Origin: Hyphomonas sp.
Lineage (GTDB): Bacteria; Pseudomonadota; Alphaproteobacteria; Caulobacterales; Hyphomonadaceae
DNA length: 38,031 bases
NCBI RefSeq assembly: GCF_013823385.1
Contig: NZ_PNMA01000032.1
Location: 1-38,031, forward strand
Direction of reading: 5' to 3'
The first letter of the stretch is position 1. Each line of letters begins with the position of its first letter. Below the pieces are notes generated by a model. It had not been told where the DNA came from. It saw only the letters and a list, made by a program, of their open reading frames with translations, and did no database searches. Positions 26,410-35,667 of the stretch are shown here, one piece after another. A program made the position numbers and the translations under genes.

Positions 26410-27753
26410 TCAGATGATCTCCTTCAGAGCATCGGCATAGGCGGCGATATCGTCCGCTGTCGTGCATTCGGTGGCGGCGATGAGGATGACGTCGCCCAGA
26501 TGGTCGCCGGGAAAGAGGCGGGAGGCGCGCACGCCGCCGACGATGCCGGCTTCGTCCAGCATGGCGAGCACGGCTTCGGCATCCATCGGTGTACGGATGG
26601 CAAACTCGTTGAAGAAGCGCGGGGTGAGCAGCTCAACGCCCTTCACCGAGGTCAGCGCATCGGCCAGCTCGACGGCTGCTTCATGGTTGAGCTCAGCCAG
26701 TTGCTTCAGGCCCTTCCCGCCCAGCAGCGTCATGTGGGACGTGAAGGCGAGGGCGCAGAGGCCGGAATTGGTGCAGATGTTCGAGGTCGCCTTGTCGCGG
26801 CGGATATGCTGCTCGCGGGTGGAGAGCGTCAGCACGAAGCCGCGATTACCGTCGGCGTCCACCGTTTCACCGCAGAGGCGGCCCGGCATCTGGCGCACCA
26901 GCTTGTCGCGCACCGAGAAGAGGCCGACATACGGCCCGCCAAAGTTCAGGCCATTGCCGATCGACTGGCCTTCGCCGGCCGCAATGTCGGCGCCCATTTC
27001 GCCGGGCGGGGTGACCATGCCGAGGCTGACCGCTTCAGTGAACACCGAGACAAGCAGCGCGCCCTTGCCATGGGCGGCGTCGGCCACTCCGGAAAGATCG
27101 GTCACCGTGCCGAACACGTTCGGGCTCTGGCCGATGACGCAGGCGGTTTCTCCGTCCACGGCCTTTGCCAGCTCGCCTTCGCCATCAATGGCGACGGGGA
27201 GTTGCACCACTTCCAGCCCCTGCGCTTCGCAGAGCAGGCGCGTGGCGGCGGCGTAATGCGGGTGCAGGCCGCCCGACAGGATCACCTTCTTGCGGCGGGT
27301 GACGCGCGCGGCCATCACGGCGGCTTCGGCGCAGGCGGTCGAGCCGTCATACATCGAGGCGTTGGCCACATCCATGGCGGTCAGCGCAGCAACCTGCGTC
27401 TGGAATTCAAACAGGGTCTGCAGCGTGCCTTGGGCGATTTCCGGCTGGTAGGGAGTGTAGGTCGTCAGGAATTCCGAGCGCTGGATGATCATGTCGACCG
27501 TGGCGGGGACATGATGCTTATAGGCGCCGGCGCCGACGAAGAATGGCCCGGAAGAGGCCGAGCGGTTCTTCGCGGCGAGCCTGGTCAGGTGCCGCTCGAC
27601 CGCGAGTTCGCCCTGATGGTCGGGCAGGCCGGGAACCTTGCCCTTCAGGCGGGCGGCTTCAGGAACATCCGTGTAAAAATCATCGACGGATTTGGCGCCG
27701 ATGGTGGCCAGCATGCTGGCGCGGTCCTCGGGCGTGAGCGGCAGGTAGCGCAT
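26410..27753 (-). CDS. gcvPA: Glycine dehydrogenase (decarboxylating) subunit 1
   Basis: 447 residues, the N-terminal half of the split P-protein, starting [19 protein letters not shown]. Family marks include [37 protein letters not shown] and [15 protein letters not shown]. It forms the P-protein with GcvPB. Its ATG lies 3 bases after the gcvH stop, with the ribosome site inside the end of gcvH, so it is tightly coupled. Length matches the split family. Confidence 0.97.
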   Translation of the reverse strand: MRYLPLTPEDRASMLATIGAKSVDDFYTDVPEAARLKGKVPGLPDHQGELAVERHLTRLAAKNRSASSGPFFVGAGAYKHHVPATVDMIIQRSEFLTTYTPYQPEIAQGTLQTLFEFQTQVAALTAMDVANASMYDGSTACAEAAVMAARVTRRKKVILSGGLHPHYAAATRLLCEAQGLEVVQLPVAIDGEGELAKAVDGETACVIGQSPNVFGTVTDLSGVADAAHGKGALLVSVFTEAVSLGMVTPPGEMGADIAAGEGQSIGNGLNFGGPYVGLFSVRDKLVRQMPGRLCGETVDADGNRGFVLTLSTREQHIRRDKATSNICTNSGLCALAFTSHMTLLGGKGLKQLAELNHEAAVELADALTSVKGVELLTPRFFNEFAIRTPMDAEAVLAMLDEAGIVGGVRASRLFPGDHLGDVILIAATECTTADDIAAYADALKEII

Positions 27754-27756
27754 GTA

Positions 27757-28128
27757 TCAGAGACCTTCGCAATAGGCGGTGTAGGCAGCTTCATCCATCA
27801 GCCCGTCAAGCTCGCCGGGGTCGGCAATCTTGATGCGGACGAACCAGGCGTCGCCCTCGGCCGCTTCGTTGACTTTTTCAGGCGCGTCGGCAAGCCCGGT
27901 ATTGGCCTCAACCACGGAGCCGGAGATCGGCGCGTAGACATCGGACGCAGCCTTGACGCTCTCGACCACGGCAAAGCCGTCGCCCTTGGCGATCTTGGCG
28001 CCGCTTTCGGGAAGCTCGACATAGACAACATCGCCCAGCTGGCCAGCGGCATAGGCCGTGATGCCCACCGTGCCGGTGTCGCCTTCGACGCGGATCCATT
28101 CATGGTCCTTGGTGTAATAGGTGGTCAT
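27757..28128 (-). CDS. gcvH: Glycine cleavage system H protein
   Basis: 123 residues. The lipoyl carrier that shuttles the aminomethyl group between P, T and L proteins. The lipoylated Lys is K59 in [12 protein letters not shown]. The N-terminal signature [18 protein letters not shown] is complete. It lies 18 bases after gcvT and 3 bases before gcvPA on the same strand. AGAAGGGG is the likely ribosome site. Confidence 0.98.
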   Translation of the reverse strand: MTTYYTKDHEWIRVEGDTGTVGITAYAAGQLGDVVYVELPESGAKIAKGDGFAVVESVKAASDVYAPISGSVVEANTGLADAPEKVNEAAEGDAWFVRIKIADPGELDGLMDEAAYTAYCEGL

Positions 28129-28146
28129 GTGCGTGCCCCTTCTGGT

Positions 28147-29301
28147 CTAGCGTTTGTAGTTTTGCGGAACGAACGGAAGGGCGGCCACTTCGGCGGGGCG
28201 TGCCTTTCCGCGAACGATGAGATCAATCTTCGTGCCGGGCGCGGCATGCGCGGCGGCGATATAGCCCATGGCGACGGGGCCATCGACGCTGGGGCTAAAG
28301 CCGCCGGAGGTGATAGTGCCGACGGTTTCGCCATTGATCTGGATTTCAGTGCCTTCCCGCGCCGGGGCGCGCTCCAGCGGGCGGATGCCGACCCGCTTGC
28401 GTGCGGGGCCTTCCTTCAGCTCACGGAGAATGCGCGGCGCGCCAGGGAAATCGCCTGCCTCGCGGCGGCGCTTCTGGATCACCCAGCCAAGGTCTGCCTC
28501 GATGGGGGAAATGTCGGGCGCAAGGTCATGGCCATAGAGGCAGAGGCCTGCCTCAAGGCGCAGCGAGTCGCGCGCGCCGAGGCCGATGGGCTTCACCCGA
28601 TCGTCCGTATACATTTCTTCGATCAGCGGCAGGCCGGCTTCGGCCGGGATCAGGACTTCAAAGCCATCCTCGCCGGTATAGCCGCAGCGCGAGACGATGC
28701 AGCGCTGGCCGTTCATTTCAAACGGCATGTGGTGCATGAATTTCAGCTCTTCGCAGCCGGGGAAAAAGTCGGCCATCACATCGACGGCCTTCGGGCCCTG
28801 CAGCGCAAAGAGGATGCGGTCATCAGCGCGGGTCAGCACGGCCTTGCCGGCCAGCGCTTTTTCAAAGATCGCCCAGTCCTGCTCTTTCATGGCGCCGTTG
28901 ACGACGATGTAGAGCGTGCCCTGGGCGTCATCACCGAGGGGACGGGTGATGATGAGGTCGTCGAGGATGCCGCCGTCTTCGTTCAGCAGCACCGTGAGGC
29001 GCGCCTGGCCGGGCTTGAGGCTCGCAATGTCAGACGGCACCAGCGTCTCGATCAGCGCGGCAATCTCGGCATGGGCCGCGTCGCCCCCGCCAATGCCCGC
29101 TTCCAGCGTCAGGAAGCAGGGGCCCATATGGGAGACATCAAAGAGGCCCGCCTCGCTGCGCGTCCAAAGATGTTCGGCCATCACGCCTTCAAACTGGACA
29201 GGCATTTCATAGCCGGCAAAGCCTACGAGCTTGCCGCCCATCTTCACGTGCGAGTCGTAAAGCGGGGTGCGCTTCAGGTTTTCAGTCGCGGCCTCTGACA
29301 T
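28147..29301 (-). CDS. gcvT: Glycine cleavage system T protein (aminomethyltransferase)
   Basis: 384 residues. It transfers the C1 unit from aminomethyl-GcvH to tetrahydrofolate, releasing ammonia. Marks include TPLYDSHVKMGGKLVGFAGYEMPVQF near the N-terminus, FDVSHMG, and GYTGEDGFEVLIP. The C-terminal barrel contains GTITSGGFSPSVDGPVAMGYI. It is the first gene of the gcv operon and is read directly after the glycine riboswitch. AAAGGG lies 5 bases upstream of the ATG. Confidence 0.97.
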   Translation of the reverse strand: MSEAATENLKRTPLYDSHVKMGGKLVGFAGYEMPVQFEGVMAEHLWTRSEAGLFDVSHMGPCFLTLEAGIGGGDAAHAEIAALIETLVPSDIASLKPGQARLTVLLNEDGGILDDLIITRPLGDDAQGTLYIVVNGAMKEQDWAIFEKALAGKAVLTRADDRILFALQGPKAVDVMADFFPGCEELKFMHHMPFEMNGQRCIVSRCGYTGEDGFEVLIPAEAGLPLIEEMYTDDRVKPIGLGARDSLRLEAGLCLYGHDLAPDISPIEADLGWVIQKRRREAGDFPGAPRILRELKEGPARKRVGIRPLERAPAREGTEIQINGETVGTITSGGFSPSVDGPVAMGYIAAAHAAPGTKIDLIVRGKARPAEVAALPFVPQNYKR

Positions 29302-29356
29302 GGCGCCCTTTCATAGAGTGACGGCGCAGCGCGCAGGCGCTGCTCTGGTCCGTCGC

Positions 29357-29536
29357 CCCCGCTGTCCGGGCGCCTGAGAGATTCCGCCGGTCTTCGACCG
29401 GCTTGCTCCTTCGGCGAGGCGTGTTGCAGCCTCTTTCCAGCGTGTTGACCCTCTTCCGGCCCTTTTGCCTGAGCGTTTCCGGGGCGGTTGCGCCTTCGGC
29501 GGCGGCCTCGGTGGACCGCTCTCTCCCGGAAGAGGA
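29357..29536 (-). promoter_or_regulatory. Tandem glycine riboswitch upstream of gcvT
   Basis: Read on the minus strand, two glycine aptamers follow each other. The first starts near 29536 (CCGGGAGAG), has the conserved CGCCGAAGG core and ends with ACGCTCAGGCAAAAGG. The second starts near 29450 (CTGGAAAGAGG), has CGCCGAAGGAGCAAG and ends with ATCTCTCAGGC and GGACAG near 29362. A short linker joins them. It lies about 55 bases upstream of gcvT; glycine binding usually turns the gcv operon on. Confidence 0.94.
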
Positions 29537-29588
29537 TGATTGAGGGTCAGCTAGCCCGGATTCTCGGGCGCGGCAAGGGCCAGGCGTG

Positions 29589-30365
29589 TCAGCCCGCTTC
29601 GCCGGCCCGTTTTGCATAGGAAGCGAGCGTTGCCATCGCCGCGCGCCACGGGAATGGGCCATAGCTGATGCGGCGCACGCCCGCCTCCGCCAGCGCGTGG
29701 AAGGGCACGGCCTCCGGCCCGGCCATCACATTCACCGGCAGGGGCGAGCCCGCGCAGACCTGCCGGATCAGCGACATGTCCCGCAGGCCCGGCACGAAGA
29801 AGCTGCTGGCGCCCGCCTCGGCATAGGCCTTCCCGCGCGCGATCACGCTGGCGATCAGCGCGTCATGAGCTTCGGGCTTGGTATTGAGGCAGATATCGGT
29901 GCGCGCATTGATCCAGAAGCCGGGCAGCTTCGCCTCTGCCGCCTGGCGCGCCGCGCGGAGGCGGGCGGCGGCCTCTTCCACCGGGCGCACGCCTTCGCCA
30001 TCGCCCGCCGGATAGCCATCTTCCAGATTGATGCCGACCGCGCCGGCCTCAATCACGCGGGCAATATTCTGGCCGAGCCCTGCCTCGCTGGCCGCATAGC
30101 CTGCTTCAAAGTCGAGCGAGACCGGCAGGTCCACCGCGCCGGTAATCCGCGCGGCATTCTCCAGCACGGCGTCCAGCGGCACGGTCTCGCCATCGCCAAA
30201 GCCGAGCGCCCCGCCCACCGAGGCGCTGCCCGTCGCCAGCGCGGCGGCCCCGGCGGCGGCCACCGTGCGGGCAGAGCCGGCATCCCAGATATTCACCAGC
30301 ACCAGCGGCGCCTCCCCGGCATGCAGCTGGCGGAAGAGGGCAAGCTTTTCAGTCTGCGTGGGCAT
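29589..30365 (-). CDS. PEP mutase/isocitrate lyase superfamily protein
   Basis: 258 residues with the PEP mutase/isocitrate lyase barrel. LVNIWDAGSARTVAAAGA is at the start, the Mg2+-binding region is SLDFEAGY, and INLEDGY follows. The family cleaves or rearranges C-C or P-C bonds of 2-oxo acids (carboxyphosphonoenolpyruvate mutase, methylisocitrate lyase, oxaloacetate hydrolase). The loop Cys signature of true isocitrate lyases is not seen, so the substrate is open. AAGGAG precedes the ATG. It lies upstream of the gcv riboswitch on the same strand. Confidence 0.88.
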   Translation of the reverse strand: MPTQTEKLALFRQLHAGEAPLVLVNIWDAGSARTVAAAGAAALATGSASVGGALGFGDGETVPLDAVLENAARITGAVDLPVSLDFEAGYAASEAGLGQNIARVIEAGAVGINLEDGYPAGDGEGVRPVEEAAARLRAARQAAEAKLPGFWINARTDICLNTKPEAHDALIASVIARGKAYAEAGASSFFVPGLRDMSLIRQVCAGSPLPVNVMAGPEAVPFHALAEAGVRRISYGPFPWRAAMATLASYAKRAGEAG

Positions 30366-30488
30366 GGGGCGGCTCCTTCTGTGGCGCGTAACAAGGCAAC
30401 GGCTTGCCAGCCCCCGCGTTCCGCCGCGACCCGTTTCTTGCGGGTTTGAGTGTCAGCGCAAGGCAGGGGCCGGGCAATTGAGATTTGC

Positions 30489-30854
30489 TCAGGCCGCGCG
30501 GCGAATCAGGCGCAGTTCGATACGTTTAAGCTCGCGCAGGGTGGCCAGGTGGGTCATCCGCAGCCAGAACCAGGTCTTGATCATGCCCGTTGCCACCATG
30601 GCGAACACAAATCCCGCCAGCCAAAGGCCAACCTCCTGAACGCTGGCCGCCCGGCTGATCTCCACCGCGCACCAGATCATGCCCAAGAAGAAGATGAAGC
30701 CCAGCATGAAGGCAAAGCCGGTCCAGAATTTCATCGGGCCGGTAAAGGTTGCGCCCAGCTGGCCGAACAGGCTTTCGCCTTCCTCCAGATTCTTCAGGAA
30801 CGCCTCGTCCTCGGCGCTGAGGCTTTCTTTCAGGCGTGTTTCAAAGCTCGTCAT
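30489..30854 (-). CDS. DUF6768-like membrane protein, partner of ECF sigma factor
   Basis: 121 residues: a soluble acidic N-terminus (MTSFETRLKESLSAEDEAFL), two hydrophobic helices (FWTGFAFMLGFIFFLGMIW and VGLWLAGFVFAMVATGMI), and a basic end (ATLRELKRIELRLIRRAA). It resembles DUF6768 family proteins, which I recall as small membrane proteins found next to ECF sigma factors. Its ATG overlaps the sigma stop by 4 bases (ATGA). This coupling suggests an anti-sigma or membrane sensor role, which is inferred from position only. Confidence 0.82.
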   Translation of the reverse strand: MTSFETRLKESLSAEDEAFLKNLEEGESLFGQLGATFTGPMKFWTGFAFMLGFIFFLGMIWCAVEISRAASVQEVGLWLAGFVFAMVATGMIKTWFWLRMTHLATLRELKRIELRLIRRAA

Positions 30855-31393
30855 GTCAGGTCTCCTTCAAGAAGCTGTTTGAGCTGCTGGCGCGCATGAA
30901 AGATGCGCGATTTGGCCGTGCCGGTGGGAACGCCGGTCGCGGCGGCTGTTTCGGCAAGGGTGAGGCCCTCGCTGAAATAGAGAATGGCGGCGATGCGGTG
31001 CTCGGGGCTGAGCTGGCCCAGCGCCTCCAGGATCGCATGGCGCAGGGGCGCGGCCGCCGCGATGGCAGGCTCCGCCTCAGGGGGCGGGGCGAAATACCGG
31101 CGCTCGCCGCTCCGGCGGCGGATACGGTCGGCGCATTTGCGGGTGAGGATGCCATACGCCCAGCCCGGAAACATCGCCGGATCAGACAGCCGCATCCAGC
31201 CCCGGCAGATGCCGCCCCAGGCTTCCTGCACGGCCTCGCGCGCCTCTTCCCCGTCGCCCAGCATCCGCCGGGCCGCGCGCAGCAGCCGGGGATGCCAGCG
31301 CGCCGCGAGGCGTTCGCCCGCCCGCACGTCCCCCGCGCGCACCAGCGTGACGAGCAGTTCGTCATAGATCCGGTCTGTGTCGCTCAGTGCCAT
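30851..31393 (-). CDS. ECF-type RNA polymerase sigma factor
   Basis: 180 residues. The sigma2 region is about 20-90 (LAARWHPRLLRAARRMLGDG, AVQEAWGGICRGW, FPGWAYGILTRKCADRIRR). The sigma4 region is about 115-170 (LSPEHRIAAILYFSEGLTL, ETAAATGVPTGTAKSRIF). A Pro/Ala linker joins them. It directs RNA polymerase to a stress or envelope regulon. The ATG at 31393 is chosen; an earlier in-frame start would overlap the candidate promoter. The downstream membrane gene overlaps its stop. Confidence 0.92.
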   Translation of the reverse strand: MALSDTDRIYDELLVTLVRAGDVRAGERLAARWHPRLLRAARRMLGDGEEAREAVQEAWGGICRGWMRLSDPAMFPGWAYGILTRKCADRIRRRSGERRYFAPPPEAEPAIAAAAPLRHAILEALGQLSPEHRIAAILYFSEGLTLAETAAATGVPTGTAKSRIFHARQQLKQLLEGDLT

Positions 31394-31416
31394 GCCGCGC
31401 CCTTGTCTTTCATAAG

Positions 31417-31445
31417 GATAGTCGCGCGGGGTGGCCGAAAGGTTC
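31417..31445 (-). promoter_or_regulatory. Candidate ECF-type promoter upstream of the sigma gene
   Basis: On the minus strand GAACC (31445-31441) is followed after 16 bases by CGACTATCC (31424-31416). This layout (GAACC, 16 bases, CGAC/CGTC) is typical of ECF-sigma promoters. The -10 part lies about 25 bases before the sigma ATG. The -35 part overlaps the stop codon of the endonuclease-like gene. It suggests autoregulation and is inferred from pattern only. Confidence 0.5.
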
Positions 31446-32511
31446 AATCCGGCTGCAGGGTGCCTTCCGGGGGTGCCGGCCCATCGGTGCGCCGCAGCAG
31501 GGCCACCACGGGCTGGTGGTCGGTAAACCGGAAGCCAAGGTCGATGCCGCGCACCTCGTCCACCGCCACATTCGGGGAAGCGACAAAGCCGTCGATGATC
31601 GCCGTATAATTGACGCCTGCCGTGTAGGGCTGCTCATTGGTGCGGGTGGTGGGCACGGCCGGGTCGATCAGGATCTGCCAGCCCCGGCGCAGGGTTTCCT
31701 GGGGAAAATCATGCACCCAGAAAAGCGCTTCCTCGGCGCTGGTGTAAGCAAAGTCCGTCTGCGCCAGGCGCATGTTCCAGTCCCCGCCGATCACCACCGC
31801 CGCGCCCCGCTGATAATAGGACTGTGCCAGATCCAGCACCTCGCGCAGCTGCCGCCTCCGCGTATTGGCCCCCTCGTCAAAGGCGGAAAGATGCACATTG
31901 ATCACCACCCAGGGCTGGCCCTCAACCTCCAGCTCCGTCACCTGCAGATGATAGCGCCGCTGGATGAAGCCCATGATCGGCTCAGGCTCCTCCGAAAGGC
32001 GCACAAGCTCGGTCTCTTCGGCTGCCACTTTCAGGAAAGTGCCAAGGCCATGGCGCATCGAAAGCGGGCCGGGGAAAAGCCGTGTACGGATGTCTGAGGA
32101 AAATACCATGCCATAGCCCGGCAGGGCCGCCTTCACGCCCCCCAGCACATCAACATTGTGCGTGAGGAAGCCCGCCGCGGCGAGTTCCTGCATCAGGAGA
32201 ATGTCCGGCGCCTCTTCCCGCAGCACGGTCTGAATGCCGGCCAGGTTTTTCTCCACCACCTTGCGGCCGGGCGGGCGCAGCATCTTCCCGCCATCCATCT
32301 GGAAATCGGATTCCTCGCCAAGGCCCGAATAGCCGATATTCCAGATCATCAGCTTCAGCGGCGCCTGCGCGGCGGGCAGGGCAGCGGGCGCTGTCTCCCG
32401 CCGTTCCGGAATGCCGTCATCGGTCAGCGTCACGAAGATCGCCGCGCCCGCATAGAGCGCCGCCAGCATCACCAGCAGGGAGACATAGACAAGTATCCTG
32501 CGCAGCCACAT
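31444..32511 (-). CDS. Membrane-anchored endonuclease/exonuclease/phosphatase family protein
   Basis: 355 residues. One N-terminal membrane helix (ILVYVSLLVMLAALYAGAAIF) is followed by an EEP (DNase I/sphingomyelinase-like) fold. Marks are LMIWNIGYSGLG, ILLMQEL (metal Glu), VVINVHLSAF, VVIGGDWNM (Asn/Asp) and FTDHQPVVALL (catalytic His). The catalytic set is complete. The catalytic domain probably faces the periplasm; substrate could be nucleic acid, a phospholipid or an inositol phosphate. It precedes the sigma gene on the same strand. Confidence 0.88.
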   Translation of the reverse strand: MWLRRILVYVSLLVMLAALYAGAAIFVTLTDDGIPERRETAPAALPAAQAPLKLMIWNIGYSGLGEESDFQMDGGKMLRPPGRKVVEKNLAGIQTVLREEAPDILLMQELAAAGFLTHNVDVLGGVKAALPGYGMVFSSDIRTRLFPGPLSMRHGLGTFLKVAAEETELVRLSEEPEPIMGFIQRRYHLQVTELEVEGQPWVVINVHLSAFDEGANTRRRQLREVLDLAQSYYQRGAAVVIGGDWNMRLAQTDFAYTSAEEALFWVHDFPQETLRRGWQILIDPAVPTTRTNEQPYTAGVNYTAIIDGFVASPNVAVDEVRGIDLGFRFTDHQPVVALLRRTDGPAPPEGTLQPD

Positions 32512-32602
32512 GTGCCCACCCGGTCAGCCATCATCCACCCGCGCTCATCTAGAACGGGCGGCGGCGCCCGTGTCCAGCCGCGCAGCTGACGCAGCGTTCA
32601 CT

Positions 32603-33745
32603 TTATACGCCGCCGGGCATCCTGCCGCCGCCAAACCAGCTGCGGATCAGCTCCCAGGTGCTGCGCGAGCCGGCCATCACGCGCTCTGTGGCGCGCGTGG
32701 CATGGGTGGTCAGCCCGCCGAGGCGTTTCATGAGGTCGGAAATCACCGAGCCCGATTCGGCCTTCACCTCCTGAAGCGCGCCTTCGGAAATCGCCGCCGC
32801 CTGCACCGCCGTCCAGCCCTTGAAGCTGCGGCAGCGGCGCTTGGCGAGGTAGCCGAGCTTCAGCGTCATCATCGCATTGATGCCGCCATCCATCACCGGC
32901 CCGGCAATCAGCCCGCCCATCCGCCCCAGGAGGCTGCCGACCACCTCGCCGGTAATGTCGGTCACATCCTCCAGCGCCCGGGCGGCCACCACGATGGCCG
33001 CCACATCGCGCAGGATGCGCAGGCTGCCCATCAGGTGCGGCCGGCCGAAATAGAGGCGCGAGACACGGGCGACGAGATTGGCATTCCGCCACAGCACAAT
33101 GAAGGCGTCCACCGTGCCGTTCATCGAGATGGCCGTCGCCACACCCACGCTCACGGCCTCGGCATGGATGATCTGGTTCACGCGCTTGTCCAGCGGGGCG
33201 AGCAGGGCTTCGATATGCGCCCGCTCGAAGGTCTGCAGGTCGATGGAAAGGGCGAGGGCTTCTTCGGGCATGGCGCGCGCGGCATGGGCGGCGAGGGCTT
33301 TGCCCTTGGTGATGCTGTCCTGAATGGCGGCAGCTTCGGCCTGCACTTCGGGATTGGCAGCGAGCATCTTCAGATAGCGGACGTCATAGGTAAGGCGCGC
33401 GGCGATCGCTTTGGGATCGGGCGCCTTGGGGTCGATCAGGATGTCTGGCGGCTTGGCCGCCACCGGCATGGAAAGAAACGCCGCCACGGGCCGCGCCACC
33501 AGCCAGGCCAGCCCCGCCGTCAGCACCACAATGTAAACCAGCCCTGCCACCGGATGGAGATCATCGAAGAGGCGGTAGAAGAGGTAGGCCTGACCGATCA
33601 CCATCAGGAAGGCGATCACCACGACCACCGAGGCTGCCACCTTCACCACCCGCCACCCCTGCGCCCATTGCGCGGCGAGCTCCCATTGCTGCGGCGGCTT
33701 CTCGGCAGGCGGGGCAGCAGGAACCGGAACGGGCGCGTTGGCCAT
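32603..33745 (-). CDS. DUF697/YcjF-like membrane protein
   Basis: 380 residues. A Pro-rich cytoplasmic start (PVPVPAAPPAEKPPQQWEL) is followed by two helices (VVKVAASVVVVIAFLMVIG, AGLVYIVVLTAGLAWLVA) and a long soluble region. A conserved C-terminal DUF697 part follows (NGTVDAFIVLWRNANLVARVSRLY, GRPHLMGSLRILRDVAAI, MGGLIAGPVMDGGINAMMTLKLGYLAKRR). In gammaproteobacteria YcjF goes with the GTPase-like YcjX; no such gene is here. Function unknown. Confidence 0.82.
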   Translation of the reverse strand: MANAPVPVPAAPPAEKPPQQWELAAQWAQGWRVVKVAASVVVVIAFLMVIGQAYLFYRLFDDLHPVAGLVYIVVLTAGLAWLVARPVAAFLSMPVAAKPPDILIDPKAPDPKAIAARLTYDVRYLKMLAANPEVQAEAAAIQDSITKGKALAAHAARAMPEEALALSIDLQTFERAHIEALLAPLDKRVNQIIHAEAVSVGVATAISMNGTVDAFIVLWRNANLVARVSRLYFGRPHLMGSLRILRDVAAIVVAARALEDVTDITGEVVGSLLGRMGGLIAGPVMDGGINAMMTLKLGYLAKRRCRSFKGWTAVQAAAISEGALQEVKAESGSVISDLMKRLGGLTTHATRATERVMAGSRSTWELIRSWFGGGRMPGGV

Positions 33746-33791
33746 GAGCAGTGTCCTCCAGAATGCGAGGGCGCATTAAGCGCCGCAACCC

Positions 33792-33882
33792 GTAGGTCGG
33801 ATAGAGGCCAAAGGCCGAAATCCGACGCTCCCAAACACCGCATCCCGCAATGGCGGATTTCGCTGCGCTCTATCCGCCCTAC
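33792..33882. repeat. Intergenic inverted repeat
   Basis: GTAGGTCGGATAGAG... (33792-33823) is the imperfect reverse complement of 33853-33882 (...CTCTATCCGCCCTAC), with a short spacer. The same layout (GTAGG outer ends, GGATTTCG inner) is common in proteobacterial intergenic repeats. It lies between the argS stop and the YcjF-like start. Confidence 0.78.
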
Positions 33883-33894
33883 GCTAATACAGGT

Positions 33895-35664
33895 TTACAT
33901 CCGCGCCGGCACATCAATCCCAAGCAGCTCCAACCCCGTCTCCAGCTGGTGGCGCACAGCGTCCGCCAGCGCCAGCCGGCTCGCGCGCTTTTCGGCGTCG
34001 GTTTCCGATGCAATCGGCAGGGCCGCATAGAAGCTGCTGAAGGCCTGCGCGAGGCCATAAAGGTGTTCGCACAGGATATGCGGCATGCGTTTTTCGCGGG
34101 CGCCGAGAAGGGCGGCGCCGAAGCCGTCGAGTTGCAGGACGAGGGCGCGTTCGGTGTCTTCGGTTACCATGACTTTGCCCGGCGCGTGGCCGTTCTCGGC
34201 GGCCTTGCGCAGCACGGATTTTACGCGCACGGCGGCATACATCAGGTAAGGCCCGGTCTTGCCCTCGAAGCTCGTGAAGCGGTCGAGGTCGAACACATAA
34301 TTGGTCGTCCGCGTGTTCATCAGGTCGGAGAAGCGCAGCGCCGCGACGGCCACCTTCTTCGCCACGTTGAAGCGTTCTTCGGCGCCCATGTCTGCGGGGA
34401 GGTTCGCGGCGGAAAGTTTCTTGTCCGCTTCTTCCATCGCCATTGCCTGAAGGTCAGCGAGGCGCAACACGCCGCCTTCGCGCGTCTTGAAAGGCTTGCC
34501 GTCCGGGCCGTTGACCGTGCCGAAGCCGATATGCTCCAGCTTGTCCTCGGCGATCAGGCCCAGCTTGTCTGCCGCGCGGAACACCTGCTCGAAATGCAGC
34601 GCCTGGCGCTGGTCCACCACATAGAGCATCCGCTCCGGCGTGGGGGTCAGCGTATCCATCCGGTCAAGGATCGTCGCAAGGTCGGTCGTGTGATAGCCCG
34701 TGCCGCCGCGGCTGTTGACCAGCATCACGGGGGGCATCTCTTTCTTGTCGCTCTCGCGCGCGACCGGCACGATCCACGCCCCGTCGCTCAGCTCGGCAAG
34801 GCCGGCTGCCTTGAAGCGTTCCACGAGGCCGGGGATGAGGCCATCCACATCGCTCTCGCCCTTCCAGAGGTCGAAGGAGACGTTGAGGAAGCCATAGTCT
34901 GCTTTAAGCGCCTCAACCGACACATCGATGAAATGGCGCAGCAGCGCGCGGTAGCCCGCCCGGCCCGCCTGCATCTCGGCAACGGCGCGCTGTGAGCGCT
35001 CATTGCGCGCCTCGTCCGCCTTCGCCTTGCCCGACGCCTGCGGATAAAGCCGGCCCAGATCGTCAATCGTCACCGGCGGCTCGGCCGGGTAGGGGCCGGT
35101 ATAGGCGGCATCGAAATAAATCAGATCCGGCTGCTCGTCCTGCAGCTCGGTGACGAGGTGGCCCATCTGAAGCCCCCAATCGCCAAGGTGCACATCAGAG
35201 GTCACCTCATCGCCCAGGAAGCGCAGGAGCCGTTGCAGCGTATCGCCGATCACGGCAGAGCGCAGATGGCCGACATGCATCGGCTTGGCCACATTGGCCC
35301 CGCCAAAGTCGATCACGGTCACGGCGGCGTCAGGTGCTTTCTCCGCCCCCGCCATCGCGTCCCCGCGCACGTTTTCGGCGCGGGCCGAGAGCGCCGCGTC
35401 CGATACCCGCAGATTGATGAAGCCCGGCCCGGCGACTTCCGCAGACAGCACGCTGGCATGTTCTTTCAGCTTCGCGGCAATCTCCCCGGCAATCTCGCGC
35501 GGGTTCTTAGCCGCGGCCTTCGCCGCCGCCATCGCGCCATTGCACTGGAAGTCTGCCAGCTCCGGCTTGTCGCTCCGGCGCACTTCGCCAAACCGTGCCT
35601 CCAGCCCCATGGCGTCGAAGGCGGCGCCAGCGGCTGCCGATAGCTCCTTTGCGAGGCTGGTCAT
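33895..35664 (-). CDS. argS: Arginyl-tRNA synthetase
   Basis: 589 residues. It charges tRNA-Arg. The class I HIGH motif is [14 protein letters not shown] (about 128-141); [18 protein letters not shown] takes the KMSKS place, as usual in ArgRS. The N-terminal additional domain (residues 1-85) and the C-terminal DALR anticodon-binding domain ([20 protein letters not shown] onward) are present. Its ATG lies 3 bases after the stop of the lipoprotein gene, with GGAG inside that gene, so they form an operon. Confidence 0.97.
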   Translation of the reverse strand: MTSLAKELSAAAGAAFDAMGLEARFGEVRRSDKPELADFQCNGAMAAAKAAAKNPREIAGEIAAKLKEHASVLSAEVAGPGFINLRVSDAALSARAENVRGDAMAGAEKAPDAAVTVIDFGGANVAKPMHVGHLRSAVIGDTLQRLLRFLGDEVTSDVHLGDWGLQMGHLVTELQDEQPDLIYFDAAYTGPYPAEPPVTIDDLGRLYPQASGKAKADEARNERSQRAVAEMQAGRAGYRALLRHFIDVSVEALKADYGFLNVSFDLWKGESDVDGLIPGLVERFKAAGLAELSDGAWIVPVARESDKKEMPPVMLVNSRGGTGYHTTDLATILDRMDTLTPTPERMLYVVDQRQALHFEQVFRAADKLGLIAEDKLEHIGFGTVNGPDGKPFKTREGGVLRLADLQAMAMEEADKKLSAANLPADMGAEERFNVAKKVAVAALRFSDLMNTRTTNYVFDLDRFTSFEGKTGPYLMYAAVRVKSVLRKAAENGHAPGKVMVTEDTERALVLQLDGFGAALLGAREKRMPHILCEHLYGLAQAFSSFYAALPIASETDAEKRASRLALADAVRHQLETGLELLGIDVPARM

Positions 35665-35667
35665 GGC

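Noticed and set aside
26398..29298. 966-codon open frame on the plus strand opposite the gcv operon
   Set aside because: It is exactly antisense to gcvPA, gcvH and gcvT, has a His/Gly/Arg-rich, low-complexity translation and no family resemblance. It is a high-GC codon-bias shadow.
32510..34030. 506-codon plus-strand frame
   Set aside because: It runs antisense to the DUF697/YcjF-like gene and through an intergenic inverted repeat, and its composition is not protein-like.
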